The notes under the pieces: model-generated
Told to the model about the DNA's origin: nothing
What the model saw: only the letters and a program-made list of their open reading frames with translations
Databases searched by the model: none
Assembly: GCA_026874595.1 (NCBI GenBank)
Contig: CM049317.1
Coordinates: forward strand, 43,176,401-43,240,400
Length of the DNA stretch: 64,000 nt
Source of the DNA: Sipunculus nudus
Lineage: Eukaryota; Annelida; Sipuncula; Golfingiida; Sipunculidae
Reading direction: 5' to 3'
Program-made: the position numbers and the translations under genes
Shown here: piece after piece, positions 1 to 10,954 of the stretch
How the letters are laid out: the number at the start of each line of letters is the position of its first letter
Numbering within the stretch: the stretch's first letter is position 1

Positions 1-267
1 GAGTGCATAATGTTTGGGCCCATAACTTAAAACAATTACCCAATACTGACATCATTTTTGACATGTGCATAGCAAATGTATAGAAAAATATGTATATTAT
101 ATATGATCAGAGTCAGACCAGTGGTTTTGATATTAGGCAGTCTTGACGTGTAACAATGGGTTTTTAATGGAAAATTGAAGTTTTTCCTTAATTTCCTGAC
201 AGAACCAATGACGACAGACAATGGATCACAACTATAGCTCAGATAACTTAATAGTCTGCTGAACTAA
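1..267 (-). repeat. Family A repeat fragment, reverse orientation
   Basis: This matches, in reverse, the core of the repeat seen at 54.2-54.6 and 56.5-57.4 kb: the stretches around the 'gggcccataactt' motif, the 'gttttgatattaggca' motif and the 'gaagtttttccttaat' motif recur in the same order. It ends at 236-264 with the family's hairpin, here with several mismatches, followed by an A-run. The element continues off the left edge. It is non-coding. Confidence 0.7.
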
Positions 268-479
268 AAACTGTGTCTTCATATATTCAGCCAAACAGTG
301 CTTCACTTTACCAATTTTTCTTATGTAGGAAGTGCATTTTAACCCCAATCTATTCTGGCTGGGGGAAAAAGGTTAAAATAACTAGTATCCCATACTTGAT
401 TTTTTGTACATAATATACAATAGAAAAGATGAATGTGTGTGTGTGTATCAATATTATGAGGAATCCATACAAACCTTGT
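268..479. other. AT-rich stretch with short GT run
   Basis: No gene recognised. A short (GT)n run lies at about 433-447. The minus-strand open frame crossing this stretch has no recognisable domain. Confidence 0.4.
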
Positions 480-760
480 GTGGGTGTCTTTATGCTCTGC
501 TTCTGCTGCCCTGCTGATCCGACATGGCGACGTCACAGCTGAGAAGCTGGTTTTGTAGGGCTGTGGTATACGAGAGACCACAGCAACTGCCTCTGTCTGT
601 GAGCCGTAACGTCCAGGACTTGCATGTCTGGTGATGCGGTCTGGGCTGATGTGAGGTGACCGTCCTTTTGGTGGTAACCCCAGGTAAGGTCCCCCAGTTG
701 GATACAGGGGCCTTCCTCTGTCTGTCGCCATCTCCCTCAGAGCCTTTTATCAACAAAGAA
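480..760. other. GC-richer island, unassigned
   Basis: This segment is clearly richer in G+C and CpG than its flanks, and minus-strand frames stay open across it (339-731 and 490-756). Neither predicted peptide has a domain, repeat or signal I recognise, and the two frames overlap, so at most one can be real. It could be an exon, or part of a transposon not otherwise visible here. I do not assign a function. Confidence 0.25.
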
Positions 761-1140
761 TTGTGTTTAACATGCAGTCTCCCTACCAGTCTATATAAAA
801 TATGGCTGTCACAATAGCCTTATCTTAAGAAAGCCTTTTTCCAAGAAATACCTGTACAGAAGGGACAAAAAAGGTTTTAATGTTAATTGTGTAAAGTAGG
901 GATGGAAGTAATAATTGTAATCTATACCTGCCAATCCCTCAAAGAATAAACTATATTTCTGTGAATATGGTACACCCACAAACAGAAAACAATACAACAA
1001 GAGTAAGTGTCAGGGCTGGTAGGATCTAAGGCACATTTAATATGCTTCATGGTGCTTAGCTGAAGTAGGGTATAAGAGATTATAATCCTCCATGGTTCAG
1101 CCAGAAAGTGGGTATCAACCGGTATATAACAGCTGTTTAT
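761..1140. other. AT-rich stretch, nothing recognised
   Basis: No gene, terminal repeat or known family is visible. Confidence 0.35.
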
Positions 1141-2197
1141 AACTAAAAGCGGGCAGTTGTCAAGCGACTACATGTATCTGCCACATCACACAGGCATGGG
1201 TAAAGTGAGGCATTGAATGTTCCTGAGATGACATGACTCCAAATTCTGGGATTCAGGGATGCCAATAAAACTCCTCATAAATGTGCATTTTTCATCAAAA
1301 ACAGATCTACAGTTGGATACAACATTCAAAATTTCAGGTGGAGACACCAAACCTCTACTGAGAAAAAGTACATCAATGTATTCTATGAAAATGGGAAGGT
1401 AGGTGGCACCATCTGTCTGGTCTATATAAAAACTCTCCAAGATGGATGAACATGCAAAATTTAAGGTTGATACATCCATCCACTCCTGAGATATGAGCAA
1501 TTTTCATCCAAAGCAAATGCATAGATGGGCACCACAAGAAAATGATTGCCACCAGTCTTAAGTACAAGAAGGGGGTATTTAAGATCTATGGACATGCATA
1601 AGTTCAGGCCAATACAGCAATCCCCTCCTGAGAAAAAGGCATCAATGTATAATTGTATTGTAATAAAACAGGAAGGTAGGTGGCGCCACCTGTCTGGTCC
1701 ATAGGTCAACTCTCCAAGGTGGATGGACATGTCAAATTTCAGACCAATACATTGAACCACTCCTGGGATATGAGCAATTTTCACCCAAAGCAAAACACCC
1801 AATACATTGAACCAATCAAATAGACCAACAGATGGCAAACTCATGGATTGACGTGAAAATCTTTGTAGGTGGCTCCACAAGTTTCAAGTAGGAGATGGTG
1901 TGATCAAAGATCTATGGATATTACGGCTGTATCAATATATTGATATATCAATACATATCCATACATTACATCGATACGGTTACCAATTCACTTTGCATGC
2001 TGTTTTGTCATAACGATGATACTCATTGACAGCCGACAAATATAGATACAACCCTAACCTTAACTCTGTGATTCCTCAAGCCATTCACCACGTTGCCAAG
2101 GGTCTCAGAGGAGACCTCAATAAACAAACACAGCAGCCGAGGCAGAACTAATGTGAAAACGGTATCCACAAAACTCTGTTTTGGCAGATAGAATTAT
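1141..2197 (+). mobile_element. Family B element, diverged copy
   Basis: The left end (1141-1180) resembles the 5' end of the B elements at 2714 and 62252, including the 'caagcgactacatgtatc' stretch. The right end (2162-2191) is the family's terminal hairpin built on the arms ACAAAACTCTGTTTTGG. Inside are two diverged units, starting at the palindrome-like GGTGGCACCATC (1402) and GGTGGCGCCACC (1679), about 277 bp apart. That matches the 280-bp period of the better-preserved array. It appears non-autonomous and non-coding. Confidence 0.6.
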
Positions 2198-2440
2198 ATA
2201 TATATATATCTTTAAAACAAATGCCTAAATGCACAAACAGTTCCTACCATGTGTTAACTATACAGATTTGAACAAGGGTGAGGTCTTTCAAGGTGTGGGC
2301 TGCTTGATTTTTTTTTTTTGTAATAAAGGACCTGTTACATGCAGAGACAGAAGGAAGTGACCCAAAACACATTAACAAAGATGTTATGGTTTGAATCAGT
2401 GACAGTCGTGTATGAAGATGTAGGAGTGGAGCATCCCAAG
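2198..2440. other. AT-rich stretch, nothing recognised
   Basis: Contains a short TA run and a T-tract (about 2309-2320). No gene or repeat family is recognised. Confidence 0.3.
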
Positions 2441-2705
2441 CAACAGAGGCGCATATTATTACATCTGATGTATTAAACTGTAAGCCTGGCCTGCATAAAA
2501 ATCAGAATGATGGTGTTGTGACCTTGACCTTTGAATTTGTGATGCTGAAATCAATATTGTTCTTCGTCTAATGTTAGATAATATAAATGTGAAAGTTTTT
2601 AGACTAAACATTGACAATTCCTCAAACATATTTTTAAAAATGTGGGTGGTGTGACCTTCATCCTTTGACCCCAAAACCAAAAGGATTCTTACATTGGTCA
2701 TAGCC
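2441..2705 (-). repeat. Family D repeat fragment (AGGTCA-rich)
   Basis: On the minus strand this reads as the D repeat seen at 18.4-19.0 kb: CAAAGGTCAAGGTCAC near 2517-2532 and a second AGGTCA-type block near 2650-2670. Predicted peptides here are not protein-like. Confidence 0.55.
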
Positions 2706-2713
2706 CATTAATT

Positions 2714-4476
2714 AACTAGAATACGGGTAGTCGACAAGCGACTACGTGTATCCGCCTAAATCAGAGTGGAACGGGTGAAGTGAGGCATGGATTAAGTGGC
2801 AAGGGGAAATAGAGTGAAGTGTTGCATATTAGTATGGATGTCTGCAGCCAAATTGTGTATGAAGGTTGCCCCCCCTACCACAAAATCCAGAAAGCCGTCC
2901 CAGTTGTATACATATGCAAAATTTAAGGCAGGTAAGTCAAACCACTACATGTATATGAGTGATTTTAGCCCGTGGCAGACAATCAGATGGACGCTGAGCA
3001 AAAATGGTTGCAGGTGACGGCACCAGTTTTGCGTATGATAAAGGGCTATGTGAGAACTATACACATGCAAAACTTTGGCCCAATCGGTCAAACGGTTCCC
3101 AAGATACGAGCTTGGATGTCTGCTGCATAAACTAGAATGCAGGTGGCTCCACCTGTCATAAAATCAAGAGAGCTGTCGGGGATGTATAAACCTGCAAAAT
3201 TTTAGCCAGATATGTCAAACCACTGCCGAGATATGAGTGATTTTATCCCATGGCAGACAAACAGACAGGAGCTGTGCAAAAATGGCTGCAGGTGGCGCCA
3301 CCAGTTTTGCGTATGTTATAAAGCTCTTCAAGGGCTACATTTGTGCAAAAAAATTTTCCTGATCGGTCAAATGGTTCCCAAGATATGAGCTTGGATGTCT
3401 GCAGCGTAAACGTGAATATAGGTGGCGCCACCTGTCATAAAATCAGAAAAGCTATCCAGGATGTATACGCATGCAGAATTTCAGGTGAACTGGTCAAGTC
3501 ACTGCAGAGATATGAGTGATTTTAACCCAAGGCAGAAGAACAGATGGACACTGTCCAAACATGGTTGCAGGTGGCGCCACCATTTTTTGTGTATGTTATA
3601 AAGCTCTCCAAGGGCTACATTTGTGCAAAAAAATTTTCCTGATCGGTCAAACGGTTCCCGAGATATGAGCTTGGATGTCTGCAGCGTAAACGTGAATGTA
3701 GGTGGTGCCACCTGTCACAAAATCAGAAAAGCCATCCAGGATGTATACGCATGCCAAATTTCAGGTGAATTAGTCAAGTCACTGCAGAGATATGAGTGAT
3801 TTTAACCCAAGGCAGACGAACAGATGGACACTGTGCAAACATGGTTGCAGGTGGCGCCACCATTTTTTGTGTATGTTATAAAGCTCTCTAAGGGCTACAT
3901 TCGTGCAAAAAAATTTTCCTGATCGGTCAAACGGTTCCCGAGATATGAGCTTGGATGTCTGCAGCGTAAACGTGAATGTAGGTGGCGCCACCTGTCACAA
4001 AATCAGAAAAGCCATCCAGGATGTATACGCATGCCAAATTTCAGGTGAATTAGTCAAGTCACTGCAGAGATATTAGTGATTTTAACCCAAGGCAGACGAA
4101 CAGATGGACACTGTGCAAACATGGTTGCAGGTGGCGCCACCATTTTTTGTGTATGTTATAAAGCTCTCTAAGGGCTACATTTGTGCAAAAAAATTTTCCT
4201 GATCCGTCAAACGGTTCCCGAGATATGTGGGTTTATGTGTGGAAACAGACGCACAAACGGACGCAGAGCGTAGAGGAAAGGTCAGAGGTCAAAACAAAAT
4301 CGGGGCGCAGCAGTTCACATGTGACCCGAACATAATCCCGGGTTTCGTAAAATTCCGCCCAGCGGTTACGGAGGAGTTCTCCGGAAACCTACGCGGCGGC
4401 CACGGCGGCCGCGGCGGCGGCGGCGTGCAGCTGAAAACATAGTATCTGCAAAACTCTGTTTTGGCGGATACAATTA
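2714..4476 (+). mobile_element. Family B hairpin-ended element with 280-bp tandem core
   Basis: The 5' end carries a 7-bp stem (GTAGTCG / CGACTAC, 2727-2733 and 2739-2745, loop ACAAG), then GTGTATCCGCC. The middle is a tandem array (separate entry). The 3' flank (about 4225-4440) is shared with the copy at 63.5-63.7 kb and becomes very GC-rich at 4390-4425. It ends in a hairpin at 4442-4471 (arms GTATCTGCAAAAC and GTTTTGGCGGATAC, loop TCT). There is no coding capacity. The plan (unique 5' end, tandem core, unique 3' end with hairpin) matches the bivalve 'pearl' / tandem-repeat MITE type, which some authors link to Helitron-like elements. I infer that relation from architecture only. Confidence 0.75.
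2850..4225 (+). repeat. 280-bp tandem array made of alternating 131- and 149-bp monomers
   Basis: The same landmark (AGATATGAGCTTGGATGTCT or its variants) recurs at 3102, 3381, 3661, 3941 and, partly, 4221, giving a period of 279-280 bp. Each period holds two copies of the palindrome GGTGGCGCCACC, at 3291, 3421, 3570, 3701, 3850, 3981 and 4130, so spacings alternate 130-131 and 149. The two half-units share the order of palindrome, a TCCARG box, a GCAAAATTT-like box and GAGATATGAG, and look like ancient duplicates now fixed as a dimer. The last three periods are the most alike. Confidence 0.9.
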
Positions 4477-4535
4477 TGTTTAAATCCTTATGTCAATTCA
4501 AACTGGAGTTATCATACAGAAACAAATCTGAGGAC
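4477..4535 (-). repeat. Family D fragment edge
   Basis: The text around 'tgtcaattcaaactggagtt' matches, in the same orientation, 6890-6925 at the end of the D fragment there. Confidence 0.45.
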
Positions 4536-4700
4536 CAGACATGGGGTAATAGTAATAAGTAATAGTAATAGTAATAGACTATTACTGCTTTTTCCATGTA
4601 ATAGTAATAGTAATAGTAATAGACTAAAAAATTTGAGCTGTAATAGTAATAGTAATAGAAACAGAAGGCAAAGTAATAGAGTAATACATATTACTTTCTA
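4536..4700 (+). repeat. TAATAG hexanucleotide microsatellite, interrupted
   Basis: Runs of (TAATAG)n are broken by short unique segments (4578-4598, 4620-4640). It begins just after the motif CAGACATGGGGT, which also borders the second TAATAG array at 6466-6610. The far end turns into its own complement (TATTACTTTCTATTAC), so the array can fold back. Confidence 0.85.
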
Positions 4701-6435
4701 TTACTTCCTGTGAGCCCCTTGATCATGAAGCATATCAGCAAATACTGCAGAACAGACTCAGTTCTTGTCCAGCAATTGCCCAGGATGTGCCTATTGTTGA
4801 GGCAAGCATGGGCCAGCTGCCACATTGCTGGTGACCACTGGTGCTAATTACATAAGAGTACTGGACAGAGTAGGTCACAGCCAAATAAGTTACCTGGGAC
4901 AATTCTGACCTTTGATTAGTAAACCATGGATTAACAGGGGCATGTTTGATGTTAAGAGACAGATAAATAGTGCATTATTATTTTGACATGTACATCTTAT
5001 CTCACATCCAGCAATCCATATGCATATTCTGAAATGTACCATGATTTGTTTTCACAAGCCAGTTTGCATTTTAATCATACAGATTGCAATAACACACATT
5101 CAAGAAAAATATAATATGGAACCAGATACAGTGCAGACCCAAAATGTTCATGATAAGCCTATAGTGTTTTCACTACCCATACCCTACTGAAGCCTACAAT
5201 GCTATAAACTCAGACTAGTACTACAATCACTTGGACAGAGTCATACTGCAGGCACATGTATTATCTAGTTAATTTATATATATATTTCTTTAAAACTATT
5301 CTTTTAATACTTGTCTGTAATTTCATAGTACCAATTTTGCAGACCTTCATTCAGTAATTAAAATTATGTTAATGTATATTTTGAAAATTAAATGAACCAT
5401 TTTTATGATATTAATTTATTTGATTATATAATATGAGAATATAAGTAACTTTTCATATTTTATTATTTAATATCTAAAATTCTGATATCAAATAATTAGA
5501 TCCTATTATGCACAAAATTTAAAGTACAAGATTGTTTAATACCAAATTTATTGTGAAAGTGATTTAAATAATATTTTATTTGTTTTGTAAAATTGATGTA
5601 AGTTTAAATCACTCTCCATATTCCTAAATTATCCTATGCTTGTTTTGCTGCAATGAAGAAGGGCATGCCTGAAGAATAAAAGCCATGCTTGCTACCATTA
5701 TTGTAAAGTTTACCACCTCTCTGTTCACTCTCAAGATGTATTATGTGATGGAATAAAACATGGCATCACATCCAAATGAACATATACACCGGAGAAGATG
5801 GGGTACTTTTGTCTCCAGTTTGGTTCTGTCCAGAATCTTGACGTAAACAGTATTTTTATTGGATATATTTATAAGGATTGGGAAACAGGACACAGCCCTA
5901 CATAAATTCCTCACCTGATACATACATAAAGGACTGAATGGTCAGCTTTGATACAAAATAATAATATGCAATAATCATGAAAAATTCCCCTGGAGACAAG
6001 TTTTAGTTACACTGAAAAATCTTTATTTATTGACTATGAGAACGAAGATTAAATCTAAACGGAAGTGTTCTTTAAAATAAATTTACATGAAATATATATG
6101 AAAATAATATAAAATATACAAGTATGCATATAATTTTAAATTAATATTTTACATATGCCAGGGCCTTTAAAATGGGTTGCTTTAAACTACATGTATTCAA
6201 GAGTGCATACAATTATCTTATAATTTCTACTTGAAACACCCCAATAACGATCATTAAGGTTTCAAAATATTTAAAAAAAAAAAAGAATTAAAGAAGCTGA
6301 AATAATTAAGCTTCTTGTAAATGACGAACACAGTATATGAAAATTGTGTTGGTAACTGGATGATACAGTTGCTTTTAATATTATTTAAACATGTGATTGT
6401 AGTGCTAGTTTATAGCACTCTTGGCTGCGCAAGGT
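4701..6435. other. AT-rich DNA, no gene recognised
   Basis: About 1.7 kb, strongly AT-rich from 5250 on. The 4720-4960 part is less AT-rich but shows no domain or repeat that I recognise. A 60-codon minus frame at 5741-5923 has no support. Confidence 0.35.
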
Positions 6436-6465
6436 CTAGAATCCTACCATCAGTATAAGTACATG

Positions 6466-6610
6466 TAATAGTAATAGTAATAGTAATAGATACCCCAGTA
6501 ATAGTAATAGTAATAGTAATAGAAGATAAAATGTTGTAATAGTAATAGTAATAGTAATATCAGAAATTGAAAGTAATAGTAATAGTAATAGTAATAGAAC
6601 AACTGTAATA
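6466..6610 (+). repeat. Second TAATAG microsatellite
   Basis: Four blocks of (TAATAG)n are separated by short spacers and end at GACCCCATGTCTG, the reverse complement of the motif that starts the array at 4536. The two arrays therefore belong to inverted copies of one carrier repeat. Confidence 0.85.
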
Positions 6611-6960
6611 GACCCCATGTCTGCTGAGGACAAATGGCTCCTGTGACATTGATCTTTGACCTTGTGACTCCCAAAATCAGCAGGGGTCTTCCCTATTGAC
6701 AGGTGAGCTACATGAGCAAGATGGAAGGTCTGGGATGAAAAATTTTGCTTGAAATGCATCCACAATCTTTTTAAAGATGTGGCCATCATGTGGGTCCTGT
6801 GACCTTGCCCTTTGATCTCATGACCCAATATCAATAGGCTTCTTGCTTTAGCGGTGGGCCATATATAATTCAAGTTTGAAATCCCTATGTCAATCCAAAC
6901 TGGGGTTATCATCCAGAAATGAATTTGTTGACGGACAGACGGACAAACAGACAGGATGGT
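6611..6960 (-). repeat. Family D repeat, reverse orientation
   Basis: On the minus strand it carries two or three AGGTCA-containing blocks (near 6645-6665 and 6798-6826), and its 'gatgcatttcaagc'-like and 'ggatgataaccccagtttgg'-like segments match 18.4-19.0 kb in order. It ends in the short-period 'ggacagacggacaaacagac' tract at 6930-6950. Non-coding. Confidence 0.65.
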
Positions 6961-7019
6961 TTCCTATTCAAGCGGGACCCTAACTAAACAAATGAAACAG
7001 TTAAATTGAAAATGAAATT

Positions 7020-7402
7020 CCGTAAGCACGTTGAGTATGCGCGATATACCAGTTAGAAAAGAACAAGGTAATGAACTCCACCGCTACGCGGGCATGACAA
7101 CTTTTTTTCACAAGCCCGAATTCCGGAGAAGCAATTAGTAAATGTATACATGACAAAATACCGTGTCAAAGCTGGAATAAACGTACTGGATTTCGCAGTT
7201 AATGTGAAGAACTTTTATTTTTGGAAGTTTAATCTTGTGTATAAATTAGTTTTCAACAAAAGGGCGCACGATCATGCTTGTGAAGCGGATAATTCTCCGG
7301 AATTCGGACTTGTGAAAAAAGTTGTCTTGCCCGCGTAGCGGTGGAGTTCATTACCTTGTTCTTTTCTAACTGGTATATCGCACATACTCAACGTGCTTAC
7401 GG
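7020..7402. mobile_element. MITE with ~115-bp terminal inverted repeats
   Basis: 7020-7133 and 7287-7402 are near-perfect reverse complements, both beginning CCGTAAGCACGTTGAGTATG (one mismatch is seen at the C/T in 'atgYgcgatatacc' and there are a few indels further in). The ~150-bp centre is AT-rich. The whole unit is 383 bp. No clear target duplication is visible (flanks ...AAATT and TTTCT...). With arms this long, the single strand would form a large foldback. The 62-codon frame at 7150-7338 merely spans the centre and one arm and is not credible as a gene. Confidence 0.85.
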
Positions 7403-7806
7403 TTTCTAAGCCATTTTAGTGCTGGAAACGAGTGCCTGTGACCTTGAAGGTAAAAATCTAAAATAATATCAAATGGAGATAAAGTGTGAGAGGAAGAGGT
7501 AATATAGGCAAGGGTTGGTTTATATGATTGGTTTGTATTGATGAGCAAGAAATTGTTGCAAATAATATTTTGTGACCAGACCATGTGTATCCTACCTCTG
7601 ATACTGAAGCATGTGAGCAGTTTGTGAACAAAAGATGTATATTATTACCATGATCAATGGCTGGCTTTTTGATAAATTGTGGACAGTTCAGCAGATTATA
7701 CATTTATTCAATTTGATCTATATTATATAATATATTATTAAATTAAAATACATTTAATACCAGTATATATATATTAATTATATATTTTTCAATTTTATAA
7801 AATATA
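7403..7806. other. AT-rich stretch, nothing recognised
   Basis: Minus-strand frames of 72 and 81 codons overlap here without any recognisable domain. 7720-7806 is almost pure A+T. Confidence 0.3.
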
Positions 7807-7808
7807 TA

Positions 7809-9919
7809 CAGTGAAACTCCTACTTGCGGAAAACTCAGTCAGGCGGACAACTCACTAATGCGGACACTAAATCTCAGTCCCTTCAATTTTGCCTCTATAT
7901 TATGTTTAACTTAACTAAAAAAAACGGACAGCTCACTATCCCGGACAACGGACAAACTTTCCCGCATATCCAGAACATATCACCACCCTCAAAAGCGGAC
8001 AGACATTGTGAGTTCTTATTCATATATTTGCCGGGAGACGGCTCTCTAATGTCATGACCTCTTATGACCTGTTTTGGTCACAGTGACAGCCCGGGGAAAA
8101 GCGTTGTCCCCCATAAACCATTGGAATATACAGTCAAAATTGTTGTTTATTTCTATAAATGTGTAGATTACACAATCATCATTAAACCAAGATCGACAGG
8201 TCAATTAGGATAAAAACTTTCAAACTGAAACAGTTTTTCATTCGAAAATGACCACCACCAAAGATTGCCGTTCATGCTTTGTAATCGGTGTCAGGCCCGG
8301 GGAGCTGTAATTAGTTTGCAACGGTTGGCACTTTGAATGGTGAATGTGTAGTGAAGACTATCCTTTAAAAAGTAATCATGCTGATAGGATGCTGTTAATT
8401 ATCAATCTTCAATATGCCTAGTACAACCATCCATGAAATGTCGCTTGCTTGGAAGATGAAGCATGGTACGCCTATGTCGAAGTGAAACTACCAAGATTAG
8501 TGAGAGAGGCCTAGCTAATGTTAGTCTTCCTTTTTTTTTTAAATAAAATAATTCTATTTTATAAATTAAAGTGCATATCTAGGCTATTTTGTAAATGATT
8601 TAAATCAAATTTATGTAGCCTTTTTCAAATAAGGCATACATTTAATCAAAACACAGGATATTAGAAACATTCAATGACAAATAGACCTAATATGCCAAAC
8701 TCCTCTAAATAGGACAACTCACTAATACACAGGGTTGGCAGTTTTATCCGCAGCTGGTTTAATCCACTGGAATCTGGATTAATCCGGATTATATAAAACA
8801 AGTTTTAACCAGTTTTATCCGAAGTTTGGGTGTAAATACTGTCTGTGAAGTAGACATTTCATGTTATACTTAGCTTTCCACTGTAAAATAATAAAGTTCT
8901 AATAAGAAACATTTTTCTAGTTGACTGGATTTTAATGTAACTATATAGATATACATAAAAAAACATTTCTTGTCACAGATCTCTACTGAAAGTGATGCCA
9001 TGACCTTAATAATAAGTCTGAGACTTTAAATTATTTCTCTTATTTAGAGTGACCTTTTAAAACATTTTCACATATTTCATACATTACACTAAAAGCTAAA
9101 CAACTGCAGTGCACGCATGTTTATTTAAACTCCACAATCATTGGTACCATATAATGTACTGTCTCATTAACATCTGTTCTTACATCTGAGAGAGATGTAC
9201 ATAATCTGGTCAATTACTGCATAAATGACTTAAGATATACAATGAAATCCAATGTCCATAATTTTATGAGGGTTCCTTCTGACACCCCAATAATAATTGC
9301 TTAAAAAACTATCTTGCCCCAGTTTGTTCCTCTGAATGTGGGGTACCGTAGTCATGACATCCTGAGAAGAGAAACCTCCAGCCATTGGAGCAAAGTCATT
9401 CAGGCATCCTCCTCCACTGGACTCTAGTTTTCCCATAAGCTGATGAAAATTTAGCTGAAAATGTCACCCTGTAGCCTGCCCTTTGACAATATGTAAATTT
9501 TTGGAGGCTTAGGAAAATGCTGCAAAAATGATACATCCTAATGAGAAATTGACCATCAGTAACATAGCATAAGCTACAGTGACTGCTGACAACAGTGAAA
9601 CCTGAACCTGGAGGAACTTGCCAATTGGATATCAAGCTTACATATTGTTAATATATCAATAAACCGTCTAAAATTATTTATAAATCCTGATTAACATAAA
9701 TGTTAATTTAACTATTGTTAATCTTAATTTTACAGGATGATTTTTAGTTTGATCCAGTTTAATCCTGTATAATCCTGATAAAACTGGATAAAACTGGATA
9801 AAACCCAGTTTTATCCATTGTTTTGGATTAAACAAGTTTTACCCAGATAAAACCCAACCCTGCTAATACAGACAAAATCCTTTAGTCCCTTGAGTGTCCA
9901 GCTTAGGTGAGTTTCACTG
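7809..9919. mobile_element. pogo/Tigger-like DNA element, split by a nested insertion
   Basis: Outer ends are CAGTGAAACTC (7809) and GAGTTTCACTG (ending 9919), flanked on both sides by TA (7807-7808 and 9920-9921), the duplication made by Tc1/mariner and pogo-type transposases. Inside the left half, 'gcggacaactcactaatgcg' phrases recur. The right half (9871-9919) is the counterpart. Removing the nested element (8730-9862 and one copy of its duplication) leaves roughly 970 bp, too short for a transposase, and no transposase domain is readable, so it is a non-autonomous or eroded copy. Confidence 0.7.
8730..9862. mobile_element. hAT-like DNA element nested in the Tigger-like element
   Basis: The left end reads CAGGGTTGGCAGTTTTATCC and the right end, reverse-complemented, CAGGGTTGGGTTTTATCC: inverted repeats differing by a 2-bp gap. 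The flanks carry an exact 8-bp direct repeat CTAATACA (8722-8729 and 9863-9870), the hallmark of hAT insertion. Sub-terminal TAAAACTGG / TTTTATCC motifs are repeated many times at both ends (8750-8830 and 9725-9860), as expected for transposase-binding arrays. No open frame resembles a hAT transposase, so at 1,133 bp it is non-autonomous. Confidence 0.85.
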
Positions 9920-9921
9920 TA

Positions 9922-10950
9922 GTTGCAATATAACTACTGTCCCCAGTCTACAGGTGTTCTTTAATAAAAGTTCATCAACAAATACTGAATATTAAAAAAT
10001 GGACAGACTGATATACAAGAAAAGCTGATCACTTTATCTGACATTCTGCTGAGGCAGAAAAATAATATATGAAGTTTCAATTAATCTTAATTTTTTATTA
10101 TATAAACTTAAATTGTTTTAAAATTTTTACATTTGCAATATTACACATCTGAATATATGTTGCTTTCAAATTGCAGACTTCAATAGCTTCAATCGATATT
10201 TCAGCATATGAAAGTTATGTCAACAGTACTTATAGAAAAAACGTTCTTAATTAATATTTATTTATTGATAATGGAGAGATGATGGACAGACAGAATTGAT
10301 CACTCTATGTTCCATTTTCCTGAGGCAAAAATATGTTTAAATTAGACTTAAATTTTTTTTCTAAAGTAATTTTTTTTTTAAATTAATTAATTTCACATAT
10401 TTGCAATAAAACTAATGTCCCAGTGCACAGGTGCAAAGAAACAATGGCAGGGGACGGGGTAATGATGGGAATTACAACACCTCTGCATATACATTCAGGA
10501 CAAACATTGACCAATTCTACTGAGGCAGGAAAATAATCAACAAATGTTTGCATTATAGCCTCATTTTTTTATAACATATTTTTTTATTTTAAGTTTATGA
10601 TTTTTATACATTTTGAATATAAAATATATATCTGAACATAAAAGTTGATTCATAATTCTAAGTTACATCATCATATATATCAATCTTGTCAGATACCACC
10701 AAATCTTGCATACAAATGTATTTATTTTTTTTTTCACAAAAATATATCTTTTAAGTTTAAAAATTAAATAAATATCTGGAAATGAAACTTGATATATTTA
10801 TGCTACTAACTTTAAAATTTTCCAAATTCAGATCTAGTTTTGGGTATACAACTTGAATCTTGATTAAATAATTTTATATCCTTGAAAAAAAGGCTTTAGC
10901 TTCAACATTTCCCATACTAAGTGAGCAAATATCTTCCCTGTTTTTTTTTT
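9922..10950. repeat. AT-rich DNA with ~240-480 bp degenerate repeats
   Basis: Similar phrases recur: 'gcaatataactactgtcccc' at 9926 and 'gcaataaaactaatgtccc' at 10404; 'tgctgaggcagaaaaataat' at 10047, with relatives at 10320 and 10517. This suggests two or three badly eroded tandem units. No coding potential seen. Confidence 0.4.
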
Positions 10951-10954
10951 TTTT

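Noticed and set aside
1186-1880. Overlapping minus-strand frames of 64-139 codons
   Set aside because: They lie in tandem family B units, and similar peptides arise from each unit by repetition, not selection.
3243-3991. Three similar minus-strand ORFs of 62-70 codons repeated every 280 bp
   Set aside because: They follow the tandem array period exactly and have no start or stop conservation in the diverged copy at 62 kb.
6436-6912. 158-codon minus-strand ORF rich in Leu/Ile/Thr
   Set aside because: Produced by the TAATAG microsatellite.
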